DNA from: Phaeosaccion multiseriatum
Taxonomy: Eukaryota > Ochrophyta, other classes
Direction: 5' to 3'
Assembly (NCBI GenBank): GCA_965112735.1
Contig: OZ218952.1
Coordinates: forward strand, 5,270,001 to 5,334,000
DNA length: 64,000 nucleotides
Shown: one piece after another, positions 1 through 10,983 of the stretch
How positions within the stretch are numbered: the first letter of the stretch is position 1
Layout of the letters: every line of letters starts with the position of its first letter
Notes under the pieces: generated by a model
Databases searched by the model: none
The model's input: the letters and a program-made list of their open reading frames with translations, nothing else
Told to the model about the DNA's origin: nothing
Made by a program: the position numbers and the translations under genes

Positions 1-665
1 GCTGTTCTTGTTGGTGGTGGTGGTGGTGGTGCTGCTGCTTATTCTTGTTGTCTGCGTTGTTCACTTAGTTGGCTTTCACTTTACTCTCTACTCCTCTACA
101 CCCCTACGTTACCCTCTCTCTCTCACTCCTCCCACCTCCATACCCCACGTACCCCCATCTCTCTCTCACCCCTCCCCCCCTTAGAGCTTATCGGAGCGTG
201 TGCTGTCCTGGTTTCGGGAGAAGCCCGACAAGCCCCTGCAGACGGTGCGCTGCGGAATGTTGCAGGGCAAGGATCTGTGGCTGCAGGGACAGATCACCTT
301 CGACACCGTCTATGTCGAGTTTAAGGCCGATGTCCACTGCTTCGACCACCTGGTACGTAACGGTCCGTCCTACTTATGTACAACTTACGTACTACTTGGA
401 TGGGGCTATGGCTCGCTTGCTCTTGGCGTCCATATGCCTGTCGGCCTGCTTGCCTGCCTACCTGCCCATATGCCTCCCCTGCACCCCTGACACCTAACAC
501 TTGACACGAGGTCACACACACACAACAACACCCAAACACACACAGAGCTTTGAAAGGAATGGTCTTGAATGTTACACGAACAGAGTCGGCTTTGCCGCTC
601 TTCCTGCCTTACTTCTTTTCAAAAGGCAGCACCCCAACCACACCCCCAACCACACCCCCTCCCAA

Positions 666-703
<38 letters not shown>

Positions 704-3700
704 ACACACACAGGTGTGGGAGCGCTACCACTTCCAAGACATTCTCGACATGAAGACGTACAGCAAGTCAGGCATACTCCTGCAGGTGGTGAACCCCTCC
801 CGCAGAGGGCTTGAGGATCTGGAGGTGATATTCGACTTCCACGACAAGAAGCTGAGGACTGAAACCTTCAAGGCGGCGCGCAAGCTGTGGAGGAGGGTGG
901 GGCGCAACATGGACTTGATTCAGAGGGCCCGCGTACGTAAGTGCTTGTGTTGGTGTTGGTGTTGGTGTTGGTGTGGTGTGGTGGTGGTGCGCAGGGGAGG
1001 GGTGTATCGAATGTGGGGTGGGGGGGGGGTTGTCTCTTAAAGGCCTGAGCCTAAAACTCCGCTCACTCCCCCTCCCTCCCCGCCCCCTCCGTCCCTCCGT
1101 CCCTCCCTCCGTCCCTCCCTCCCTCCCCAGGTAAGCTCAAGAAGCTGCAGCGCTCTGGCCTGGCCAGCAGAGCCGACCTTGAGGAGCCCGACCTTGTGGA
1201 AGCCTTCAACAAGGCACGACGGTTCGAGACCAAGGAGCGGCTGGAGAACCACCTGATCACCTACAAGGATTGGGAAAAGGTCATGGGGGGAGTTTCGATC
1301 AGGGTGCTGCAGCAGGGAGAGGCGCTCCTCACCACTGGCGACGACTTCACCAAGGTAGAGTGGGAAAAGGGGGGGCCACTGGAAGGGAGGTCAGAGAGAC
1401 AAGAAAGAGAGAGAGAAAAGAATTGTCGGCGAACAGTCTTTGCTCTGAGCGGCGGGCAACAGACTTGAGGAGCAATGGCCTCCCTCCCTCAGTAGTGAGA
1501 TGGTGACACGTCGGCCCTTATTAGTGAGACAGTGACATCGCCTGTTGGAGCTGCCCCCCACTCGGCTGCAGCAGTGTCAGCAGTGTCTGTCTGTAGCCGG
1601 GGATTGGCGCCAACTGGGGATCGGCATCTTCCTTGGAGAGAGGCGCAGGACAGTGAGGGCGAGTTTGTGACTCTTGACACCTCTTGACACGTCCTCTGTC
1701 CATCCACTGCCATATGTACACCCCTGCCTGTCTGGCTGTCCACTGCCATCCCCTGCCCTACACTCATCCCTGCCTGCCTGGCCATCGGCTGCCATCCATC
1801 CATTCATCCATCCATCCCTGCCTGCACATCCACTGCCATCCCGCTCCTCAGATCTTCCACGTGGCGCAGGGCATGGTGGAGGTGGCGGAGGCTCTGGACA
1901 CGGGGGACACCACAGACGCGGGCAGCGCTGCCACCGGTAAGTCAATGGGAGAGAGAGAGAGAGGGAGGGAGGGAGCCATCCATAAGTCGGTGATGAGCGG
2001 ACCATATACCTCTGTCCTCCCTCAGGCGCTGCGTGCGCGTGCCCTGGCGGCCTCGCCTTGATGCCTTAAATGCCTCTCTGCACACCCCCTTGGTGCCTTG
2101 TCTTGCTGCCCTGCCCGCCACGGTTACATATGACTGCGGCGCTTGGCTCATTCTCCGACCGCCCCTGCCCTGCTCTGCCCATGCCGTGCCCATCCACTGC
2201 CATCCCCCCACCGCCCCTCCTCGTCTGTGCCCCTTTTGTCTGTCCGTGGACACATGTAATTCCATCCAAATTACGTAACAGCCTCCGCTGCGAACCTCAA
2301 GACTCTGGCCACCGAGGTGAGTGTGTGAGTGAGCACAGAGCACACTACAGCATGCAATGTTATGCATATGTTATGTTATGTTATGCAATGTTATGCAATG
2401 TTATGCCTTTCCTGGCGTCTCTTTCTCTCCTCTCCTCTTCTCCCTCCTTGCCCCCGCCCGTCTACTGCCATCACTCGTTAAGCGAAGCGTTGCGATGACC
2501 ACGGCCGTGGTGGCCAAACCTCTCCGCTCTCCCTTCCCCCCTCCTCCTCTCCATACACCACCATCCCCTTCTCCTCCTCATCCACGACCAACCCCTCCTC
2601 CTTCTATCCCCTGCCTATCCACTGCCATCCCCCCCTGTACGCATACCCAGGCGGAGGTGGTGGGTGACGGACGAGAAGCCCGCTCTTGGGCGAAGTACGC
2701 CGCTTCTCGACAGGAGGGGGGGGAGACCAAGACGGGAGGGGATCCGGAGGAGGAGCTTGAGTATGAGGACCCGGAAGACGCGACCAAGGGGGTGAGTGGG
2801 AGTGGGGATGGCAGTCGATGGGAGTAAGTGAGTGAGTTGGTGGGTGGGTGGGTGGGTGGGTGGGTGAGTGAGTGAGTTGGTGGGCGAGTGAGTGAGTGAG
2901 TGAGTGAGTGAGTGAGTGAGTGAGTGACACGGGGCTGCTGACTTGACGGGATGGCGCTTGATGGCTCCACTCTGTCCTGTTTATCCGTCCTGTCTGTCCC
3001 TCTCTCCTCCTGTCAGTGCCTCGCATGCTTCGTAGCCCCTGCTCTGCGATCCATCTACCCATACGCCTCTCACGTTGTGTTTACCTCTCCCTCTCTGCCT
3101 CTCTCTCATCTCCCCCTCCCTCCCTCTCCCCCTCCTTCTCCCCCTCCCCTCCTTTGCTGTGCCCCCTGCCCCCCCTCCCTCCAACATGCTTCACTGCCCT
3201 CCCCATACGCCTGTGCAGAGTGCCCCCTTGGGCAAGAAGGCTCTGAGTGGGGACTCCGACTCCAGCGAGTCCGCCTACTCCGACGACGACGTAAGTTGGG
3301 CCCCCTGACTAGACCCAAATGAGCACCCCAACCCACCCCTCACCCCCCCCGCCCCCCTCCTCCTCCTCCATAAATGACCCACTGCCATCCACTACCATCC
3401 ACTGCCATCCATTAGATCGACGCGGAAGACGTGACCATGTCTGGCTACGAGTCGCAGAGCGTGTACAGCGTGGAGGATGGTATGGCAGGACCTGAGATGG
3501 TGACGCTCGGCATCATGCGTAAGGACGACATATTCGGTATTGTGCCCTTCCTGCTCACCAAGGACGGACAGGTGCGTGAGGAGAGAGGGTGGGGGCAGGG
3601 TGTAAGGGTAGGGCGATACAGATGGATGGGTGGATGGATGGATGGACGTGCAGCAGATAGATACACGCAGACAGATGCGGTGAGATTGGGTGGGGCGACG

Positions 3701-6700
3701 CAGAAAGATTGGATTGGATGGATGGGTGGGTGGATGGGTGGGTGGGTGGGTGGGTGGGTGGATGGATGGATGGATGGATGGATGGATGGGTGGATGGATG
3801 GATGGATGGGTGGATTGATGGACAGATACATAGGCAGATGGGGTGGGATGGGGTGGGCCGGCGCTCTCTTGCCTTGTGGAGTGCGGCGTAGAGAGACGTT
3901 CGTCTCGCGAACCCCCCGTGGCATGACGAGACGCTCTTTCTCTTCTCTTCTCTTGACATAAGTCTCCCTCTCTCCCTCCCTCGACTTCTCTTTCCCATCC
4001 ACCGCCACCGCTGTGCCCCCATCCACTGCCATCCCTGCCACACTACTCAGGTGCCCAAGAGCGGGTTGACCTTCACGGCAAGGGAGGAGGGCGCCACCGT
4101 CGTCTTCGCGCTCGACAGTGACTTCCTCAAGAAGGAGATCCTCAAGGTACCTAAGCATTGCGTAAGGAGTGCCGTAGGGATGATGTATGCATAACCCACC
4201 CCATCTTCACCTTTTACCTTACCCATCATGCTCTCACCCTCCTTATGCCATCCACTACCGTCCTCCTTCCCCCATCCACTGCCATCCTCCCCCTCTGTCC
4301 TTCCCTTCCAGCCCAAGAAGGAGGTGACTGCGGCATTCTTCAAGTACCTCGCAGCTCTGCTCGGGGAAAGGACAGAGGCCGCAGAGGACGCCATGTTCAC
4401 AAGGAAGGTCAGTCAGTCGACAAGTGGAGGCATATGGGGAGTGAGTGGAGGCATATGGAGAGAGAGGGAGTGGAGAGGGAGTGAGTCGAGGCATGACATT
4501 ATATATATATATATATATACATATTTCCAACTGCTCTGTTCCTACTCCTGCTCCTAGGTGAGGGAGAAGCGCCTGGAAGTGGCCCGAGCGGAGGAGGATA
4601 TGCTTGCAAAGCGACGCCAGGACGAGGAGGAGCGTGGTGGGGTGGCGATTCCCTCCACACCGGAGGACCTTTTGGCGCTGCAAGTGAGGCAGCTCTTCAA
4701 CTTCTCGGCAGCGGAGCAGGTGGCAGGCACCTTCAAGGGCAGGTGGGTGGGTGGGTGGGTGGGTGGGTGGGTGGTTTTTTTCTCTTTTGTGTGTACTATA
4801 TATGTATGTGTACAGGCTGTGGGAGAGCGCGAGTGGGGGCAAAGCTCTCAGTCTTCTCAGATGATCCGTCGTTTCCTCTCTCCTCCTCCTCCCTCTCAAC
4901 CCCCCCCCCCCCCCCCCCTGACCTACGCACGCACTTACGCCTCACACCACCCACCACAGATACACATACACCGACCCGGACACCAAGAAGGTCGTTAAAA
5001 TCTCGGGCGACTTTTACGTCACCTCCCACTACTTTGCCTTTGCGGGCAAGAAGATGGTGGACTTCTCGCAGCTGGATCTCAACCACGGATACAAGGCGAG
5101 TTAAAAGGGGCAAGGGAGAGGGGTTTAGTCAGAGGGCGAGGGAGGAGAGAGGAGGGGTGAGAGGGATGAGAGCGGGGAGGGAGGGAGGGAGGCCGCGATC
5201 GATGAGTGGGAACATGTGTCTACCATCGCGGCTGAAAGGAAGGTGATGGATGGCAAGTCGACCAGAGCAAACACAAGTCCGGGGATGGGGGCGGGGGGAA
5301 TGGGGGGATGGTTTGTTTTGTACCTTTCTTGTTTGCGATGGTGCGTGCATACATGTGTGCGTGCGTGCGTGTGTGCGTGCGTGCGCACTATGCACTCACT
5401 GCTTGCCTCTAACCGCTCCCGCCTTATCCCACCTCGTACCCATCCACCGACTTGCGCACCTGCCTACCTCCCACCTACAAACCCACCTACCTTCCCACCC
5501 ACGTACCTACCCTCCCACATCTCCCTATCCACCTCTACCTACCTACCTATCACCTACCAACCCACGTACCTTCCTACCTTCCCACCTTCCCACCTACCCA
5601 CCCACCCACCCATATCTCCCTACGCACGTACCTGCCCACCCACCCACCTACCCACCTATCTACCTACCCATTCATTGACTTTCTATCCACCCACCTACCT
5701 ACCTACCCACCTACCCATTCATTGACTTTCTATCCACCCACCCACAGGTGCTTAACCGTCACGACGAGATGATTACCATCCGCTACGAGGGCTCCAGGGG
5801 CGTGTTGTTCATCGTTAACGGGCCCAGGCCTCAGAAGGCGCTCTTCGAGGTCAAGTCGAAGGACGAGAGGGAGAGGCTCTACACGCTCGCCATGTGTGAG
5901 TACGAGTAGGGCAGGCATATGGGCAGGCAGACAAGGCATACTTTGGCATATGGGCAGGCAGATGGGCAGGCATATGGGCAGGCAGATGGGCAGGCACGCA
6001 TGTAAACATGCAAGGCGTGGAGTTGTGTGTGAGTGTGTGTGTGTGTGTGTGTGGGTGGTTGGGTGCGTGTGAATGTTGAAGGGGTACATGTGCCAAGTCC
6101 GAAGACGTTAGGGACAGACGGGCGTGTGTTGTATCTGGAGCCTTTGAGGGCAGGCGTGCGCTGCCATCCCGCCATCCACCACCATCCCCTCTTGGCTCCT
6201 TGCAGCCTAGAAGACCCTCCTCTGCCCACCCCTCTTGGCCAGTCTCTCACCCCCCCTCCCACGCTCTATCCATGCACCTCCCCACGCCCTGCCCATTCAC
6301 CTTTGCAGCCAAGTGGAAGAAGGAGGACGAGGTGACCGCCAAGGAGATGCGCAAGCTGCTGCGGCGGAAGATGACTCGTCTCTCTCTGGGCTACCTCAAC
6401 GCCACGGAGCGGGTCACGCAACAGACCATCGGCTCCATGATGAGCGACCTCACGGAGAAGGACAAGAAACAGCTCTTCGCGGGCTGCGTGCCCATCGGAC
6501 TCAACAGGAACCAGGTGGGTGGGTGAAGTATGTCAATGGATGGGTGGGTGTAGTATGTCAATGGATGGGTGGGTGTAGTATGTCAACAGATGGGTGGGTG
6601 TAGTATGTCAATGGATGGGTGGGTGTAGTATGTCAATGGACGGGTGGGTGTAGTATGTCAATGGATGGGTGGAGTGGTTGGGTAGGTGGGTTGGTGCTGT

Positions 6701-7270
6701 GTACGGATTGCGTGTCTACCTCCACCCACACACACACACACACACACACATGCACTGCACGCGTCTCATCCGTTCCCGGGGACCGGACTGAGTACCTGCC
6801 TGTGCTGGAACGAACGGGACCGGAAGCGGACAGGATCGACATAACTGCCCTTCTGCTCTTTGCTCCTCCCTTCCTGCTAATATTCGCCTCTGCCCGTTCT
6901 TTCTGTACAACCAACTGCTGCTACTGCTGCTGCTGCGTCGCCATCTATGACCCATGCACCATGCGGCCATCCATCCACAGGTCATCATCGACGAGCTGAA
7001 CTTCAACGAGAACCTGTACCTGCTCTGCACCGGCATTACGCGCGTGCAGCGTGTGCAGGAGCACGCTGGCAACATGCTCGACTCTGGCAAGGCCCTCGAC
7101 AGGGTGGTCTTTCAGGAGCTGCACTCGGGGGAGATATTCGGCTTCGACTCCTTCCTCACCGGTACGTGGGGGTGTGTAAGAGTGGCTCTGTTGTGTGTGG
7201 GAGTGTGTGGGCTCCGCTGCCTGAGCAGGGGCCAAGCAAGCACGCTACAGAGCACTCAATGCCTCACCCC

Positions 7271-7331
<61 letters not shown>

Positions 7332-7611
7332 CCCCCCCTCCCCCCTCTCTCTCTCCGGGTGTGTTCGTTCCTCCCTCTATCCGTCCGTCCGTCCCTCCCT
7401 CCCTCCCTGCTGCGCACCGCCCCCAGGCTCCCCGGCGTACTCATCCATCGTGGTGGACAGCGAGAAAGCCGTAGTCCGCAGCTGCACCAAGGAGCAGATC
7501 ATGGCCCGCCTCCGAGAGGACCGCCGTCTTGCTGCCAAGTTCTATCGCATTGCGGCCATCAGCATCGCCTCGCGCCTCGCAGAGATCAGCCCCCTCGACA
7601 TCTATCTGTGA
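1..7611 (+). CDS. GRAM/cyclic-nucleotide-binding-like multidomain protein, 3' part (partial at left edge)
   Basis: Sixteen exons keep one frame: 185-352, 714-936, 1131-1354, 1852-1936, 2282-2316, 2651-2791, 3219-3290, 3416-3571, 4051-4146, 4312-4407, 4558-4742, 4960-5095, 5748-5895, 6309-6514, 6981-7161, 7427-7611. They encode about 778 residues, and the 5' exons lie outside the window. Order seen: a GRAM/PH-like module ([16 protein letters not shown] ... [14 protein letters not shown]), a cNMP-binding-like fold ([15 protein letters not shown] ... [12 protein letters not shown]), a second GRAM module ([18 protein letters not shown]), and a second cNMP-like fold ([14 protein letters not shown]). 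Dictyostelium GbpC/GbpD carry cNMP-GRAM-cNMP, the closest architecture I know. Both phosphate-binding cassettes lack the usual Glu and Arg, so ligand binding is doubtful. The acidic, Ser-rich linker encoded at 2651-3290 separates parts of the first cNMP fold. The exon ending at 5095 uses a GC donor. The stop is TGA at 7609, but the same bases contain a GTGAGT donor, so further exons are possible. Confidence 0.8.
667..711. repeat. (CA)n microsatellite at intron 3' end
   Basis: A CA run fills the space directly before the acceptor of the exon starting at 714, replacing a normal pyrimidine tract. Confidence 0.9.
2824..2926. repeat. (GAGT)n / (GGTG)n minisatellite in intron
   Basis: GAGT and GGTG tetramers run directly downstream of the donor at 2792, so the 5' half of this intron is purine-rich on the sense strand. 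Confidence 0.85.
3715..3823. repeat. (GGTG/GATG)n minisatellite in intron
   Basis: Tandem GGTG and GATG tetramers lie in the first half of intron 3572-4050. The last 80 bases before the acceptor are C-rich and contain CCATCCACTGCCATCC. Confidence 0.9.
4499..4520. repeat. (TA)n microsatellite
   Basis: A short TA run in the intron before the exon that starts at 4558. Confidence 0.9.
5453..5745. repeat. (CCCACCTA)n-type pyrimidine-rich tract
   Basis: About 290 bases of degenerate CCCA/CCTA tetramers fill the 3' half of intron 5096-5747 up to the acceptor. The opposite half is G-rich. Confidence 0.9.
6515..6675. repeat. Tandem repeat of a TAGTATGTCAATGGATGGG unit after a donor
   Basis: Five copies of a roughly 30-base unit (TAGTATGTCAATGGATGGG plus a GTGGGTG spacer; one copy has CAACAG) start immediately after the donor at 6515. 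Similar words follow donors in the AIF gene (46003-46043) and, on the minus strand, the Tubby gene (31437-31485). Confidence 0.9.
7276..7328. repeat. (CT)n microsatellite before acceptor
   Basis: A CT run in the 3' half of the last recognised intron of the GRAM/cNMP gene. Confidence 0.9.
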
Positions 7612-8821
7612 GTGGGTCCCTGAGTGGGTATCTGACGGGGTCGGATCGAGGTTATCCTCGACATTGATATCGATGAATACTCTACATTGATATCGATGAA
7701 TCTTGTGCCTGCGTTTGAAGAGAGGAGAGGTTCTCGGTGTGTGCTTTGAGAGGAGAGTGGGAAAGTGTGAACTTTCTGCTGTTAGGAACTACTAGTATTG
7801 CGTAAGCTTACGTTACAAGAGAGGAGAGGAGTGGCGGAGGTGACATTGGGCAATTGAGTGGGTGGTAGGGCTTTACACACACACTCCTATACTACCAACC
7901 GCAGTAGAAAGGGAAGGGTAGCGAGAGTGGTGCATTCATGTCATGCACATGCAGGGCGGGCGGGCGGTAGGGAGGGAGGAAGGGAGGGAGAGAGGGAGCT
8001 CTGACTGCGAGAGGCAGTGGCCCATGGAACTGCGTTTCTGATTACAAGACGGAGAGGGGCAGAGGGTTTGCGGGGGGGGGGGACTAGTCGGTGGTTAGGC
8101 AGTGGTTAGACAGTGGTTGGTGAGTATCGTGGGGGGGTGGGCTCGAGGTTGTGTTGGCCAGGCGGGCTCGGAGGTGGGGCGACTACGATAGGGGGCAACA
8201 AGGGCAACTACAGAGTGATGACCGTGTGTGTCTCAGAGGTCGAAAGAGACTGGAGACAACGGCCGCCACACGGTCGTCGTTTTCTGTCTCGGAGAGAAGG
8301 CGAAAGAGAGAGATAGAGAGAGAGCACGGACCGGGATGGGAGAGAGGGGGTGGGGTGGGGTGGGGGGGAGTTTTGCCTTCTCTCGGCAAGCGCATCAGAG
8401 CAGCGGTAGCAGTAGCACGAGAAATGGCACACTTTGGGTCAAAGTTAATTTCAAAGAATTGAATTAAATGAACAATATGGAAAATGGTAGAGCAATAACC
8501 AAACACCCTGAACAAATTTACATACATGCATAGCCGCTTCCAACCGCTCCCCAAACTAAAACAATAAACACAAGCCTCTAAAAAAAGGGGTTAAAAATAA
8601 TCCGCCCCTCTCTCCTCCATCCCCTCCCCATCGCTTGACACCCCCCCCCCCCCCCCTTCCGGACCACAACACTGCCATCTCCTTACTAACTCTGCGAGCC
8701 TTCCCCACAAGGTGCTTTTAACAAGCGCACCACCTGCCCTTCAGGAATGGCGCGTCGATCGCTCTCGTGCTCCAGCAGCAGCACCAAGCCCGTCTGCTAC
8801 CATCCACTCTCCGCCTCCCTT
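7612..8821. other. Intergenic stretch, no gene recognised
   Basis: Downstream of the GRAM/cNMP gene I see no coding exon. The stretch holds an 18-base direct repeat (ACATTGATATCGATGAAT at 7661-7678 and 7684-7701), GA-rich segments, and an AT-rich patch at about 8440-8600 that could serve as a 3' end region. ORFs at 8113-8467 look like chance. Confidence 0.5.
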
Positions 8822-9281
8822 CTACTCTTCCTCCCAGGCGCTGTCGAAGCGGACCACAAAGTCCGTCCCCCAGGGCCCGTCCACGACGTAGTCCTCGTCC
8901 TTGGAGGAGGACAGGATGAGGTCCCTGTCCCTGTCGAGGGCATGCCCAGAGCTGTCGCGTTTCAGGATCTGAGTCTCTCCCATGACCCCGCTCCAGCGCT
9001 CCACGCCGACGTCATTGGGCTTGTGGATGAAACCAACGTCGAGCACATGGGCGTAGCAGCGCTCAGTCTCCTGGCGGTAGTCCACCTGGAAGGAGTACGT
9101 GTCGGTGAAGATGTAAACGCTCGCCCACGACCCGGGCGGGGTGAAGAGGTCTCTCTCGACGCGTTTTTCCGCGATCCACGCCTCACAGAGGGTCCTAGCT
9201 ATCCTCGGCCTGTGCAGGCGAGACTCCACAGCCAGCAGCACCCCAACGTCGTTACCCAATGCCATCTCCGAGAGGCGGCGA
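8822..9281 (-). CDS. Hypothetical protein, possible last exon
   Basis: A minus-strand frame runs from a good acceptor (CTCTTCCAG, exon from 9281) through a methionine at 9265 to TAG at 8822, 152 codons plus one leading base. The composition is that of ordinary protein (RRLSEMALGNDVGVLLA ..., YSFQVDYRQETERCYAHVLD ..., DYVVDGPWGTDFVVRF) without low complexity, unlike most chance ORFs here. I do not recognise the family. The upstream side runs straight into the foldback at 9285-9707, so earlier exons may have been rearranged or lost. It could be the 3' end of a gene or a pseudogene remnant. Confidence 0.4.
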
Positions 9282-9284
9282 CTG

Positions 9285-9707
9285 GAAGAGGGTATGACGG
9301 GGATGACAAAGGAGGGAGGGGGGGGAAGGGAGATCCTGGCTGGGCCACGGCTCCCTAGTAGTCACTATCGAGGACAAGCAAATCACCAAGCCGGGGCTCT
9401 ACCGCATGGCCAGCGGCGGCACGGTGATGGCCTCCAACACGGACGGCCCCCGTCCAGTGCAGCGTGACCTCCACATGATGGAAGAGCTCAACGAGGCGGC
9501 GTCTGAGAGGCGAGGCTTTGAGCCTCTCCGCCGCGTTGAGCTCTTCCATCATGTGGAGGTCGCGCTTGACTTGACAGGGGCCGTACGCGTTGAAGGCCTA
9601 CGTAGAGCCCCGGCTTTGTAATTTGCTTGTCCTCGATAGTGACTCCCAGCGAGCCGTAGCCCAGTATCTCCCTTCCCCCATTTGTCGTCCCCATCTTCTC
9701 TATTCCT
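9285..9707. repeat. Large imperfect inverted repeat (foldback) derived from coding-like sequence
   Basis: Two arms of about 200 bases are head to head around 9511. The words CACTATCGAGGACAAGCAAAT and AGCCGGGGCTCTAC occur at 9363-9402 on the plus strand and in reverse complement at 9605-9645. The inner arms share GACCTCCACATGATGGAAGA with its reverse complement at about 9542-9562. Both arms read VTIEDKQITKPGLY in one frame on their own strand, so an exon-like segment was duplicated in inverted orientation. The arms have diverged by substitutions and small indels. Confidence 0.8.
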
Positions 9708-10983
9708 GGGCTCTCCTATGAGGTGTGATACCTCTCGTCCTGGTAAAAGGACTCCTCCCTCACCCAACCTTGAAGCTATGAAAGCCAGACTTGGACAAGT
9801 CCGCTCGCCGCTCGCCTCGGAGGAGCGGGCAACATTGCGTTGTCGAGAGTGCTGACGCCCCCCCCCCCCATCCACGGTCAACGCCGGCAGCGTCCGTCAG
9901 TCTGAATTCCCCGCCGTTACCGCTACTCAGGCGCCTGCTCATGTCGCTGCTGGCGCCACTGCTGCTGCTGCTGCCGCTGCTGCTGCTCCATCTCCGGTGG
10001 GGCTTCGTGTGCTGGAGCTGCCCCAACTGCTGCTGTCTCTCCGGTCCCGCTCGAGGCAGGCTGGCCCACGCCATACAGGGCCATAGCCATGGGCAAGCCA
10101 ATAGCAACTTGAGGCAAGTGTGCAAGCAGCCAACAAAGTCGCCTGATGTAGGCGCCCGCCCCAGCCAGTCCCCAGCGCGGGAAATTGCTCAGCCGTTGCT
10201 GACCCTCCAAACACCTATGATCTTCAGCCCTCCGAGGCTCCTGGTTCGTCTACTGTCCTTCTCAGCGGCCGAAACGAGCCCTCCTCTTCAAACGGGGGAG
10301 GCGCCTAGCTACCCTTCGTCGATCGGACAGCCACTGCTCAACAACGCAGGCGCCCCCTGCTACTACTCTACGCCCACGCATCCGACTGGTTAGGGTTAGG
10401 AGGAATGTGATGATGTGCGTCTGGTCAGATAAGACGCAGCGCTGCCCGTGCTCCACTGCGATCCCTGGCTCTGCGCCTCGTGCTCCCCCTTTGCGTTTTT
10501 TTTTTTATAAATTAGTTTTAAAAAATTAATAGTAGGCACCTAAGAAAAACTCAAAGTGTGTGTGTGTGTGTGTGTGCATGTGTCTCTGCGTCTCTGGGGG
10601 CCGCGAGAGGCCGATTACTTCCTCTTGGGCGGGGATTAATCGAGAGGGGGCTCAATCCACTCACAGGTGAAGAACCAACACACGTAGGTTTATTTTTGCC
10701 CACCGTTGGTAAGTCAATAAATCCCATATCGGCCGGCCCGGCCAGTCTTTGAGCAGCCTCGTCTTAGGAAAGGAGGTTCCGAAGTGAGAAACCTCGCACG
10801 GAGAAGATATCGCTCGGACAATGCGGTCGTTACCCATGACAGAGGCAAAATGGGAGCCCAACTGCGGACTCTGCCTGCCGTCAGGGGATTCAGCCCCCCC
10901 CTCCCTTCTAAAGAGATCATTGTAGCTTTCGGTTGCAATCAATTAGAGGTCCATACACATACAGAGCGTAAGAAAGCAAGCCA
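9708..10983. other. Intergenic stretch with CTG run and AT-rich patch
   Basis: No supported gene. It contains CTG/CCGCTG triplets at about 9955-10000, an AT-only-like patch at 10496-10542 and a GT run at 10556-10576. The last 400 bases should include the promoter of the tubulin-ligase-like gene. The plus-strand ORF at 9791-10393 overlaps the CTG run and has no recognisable domain. Confidence 0.45.

Noticed and set aside
9791-10393. 200-codon plus-strand ORF and opposing Gln-rich ORF
   Set aside because: Driven by a CTG/CAG run; no conserved features.
10386-10398. GGTTAGGGTTAGG, telomere-like
   Set aside because: Only two units and no array; not a telomere.
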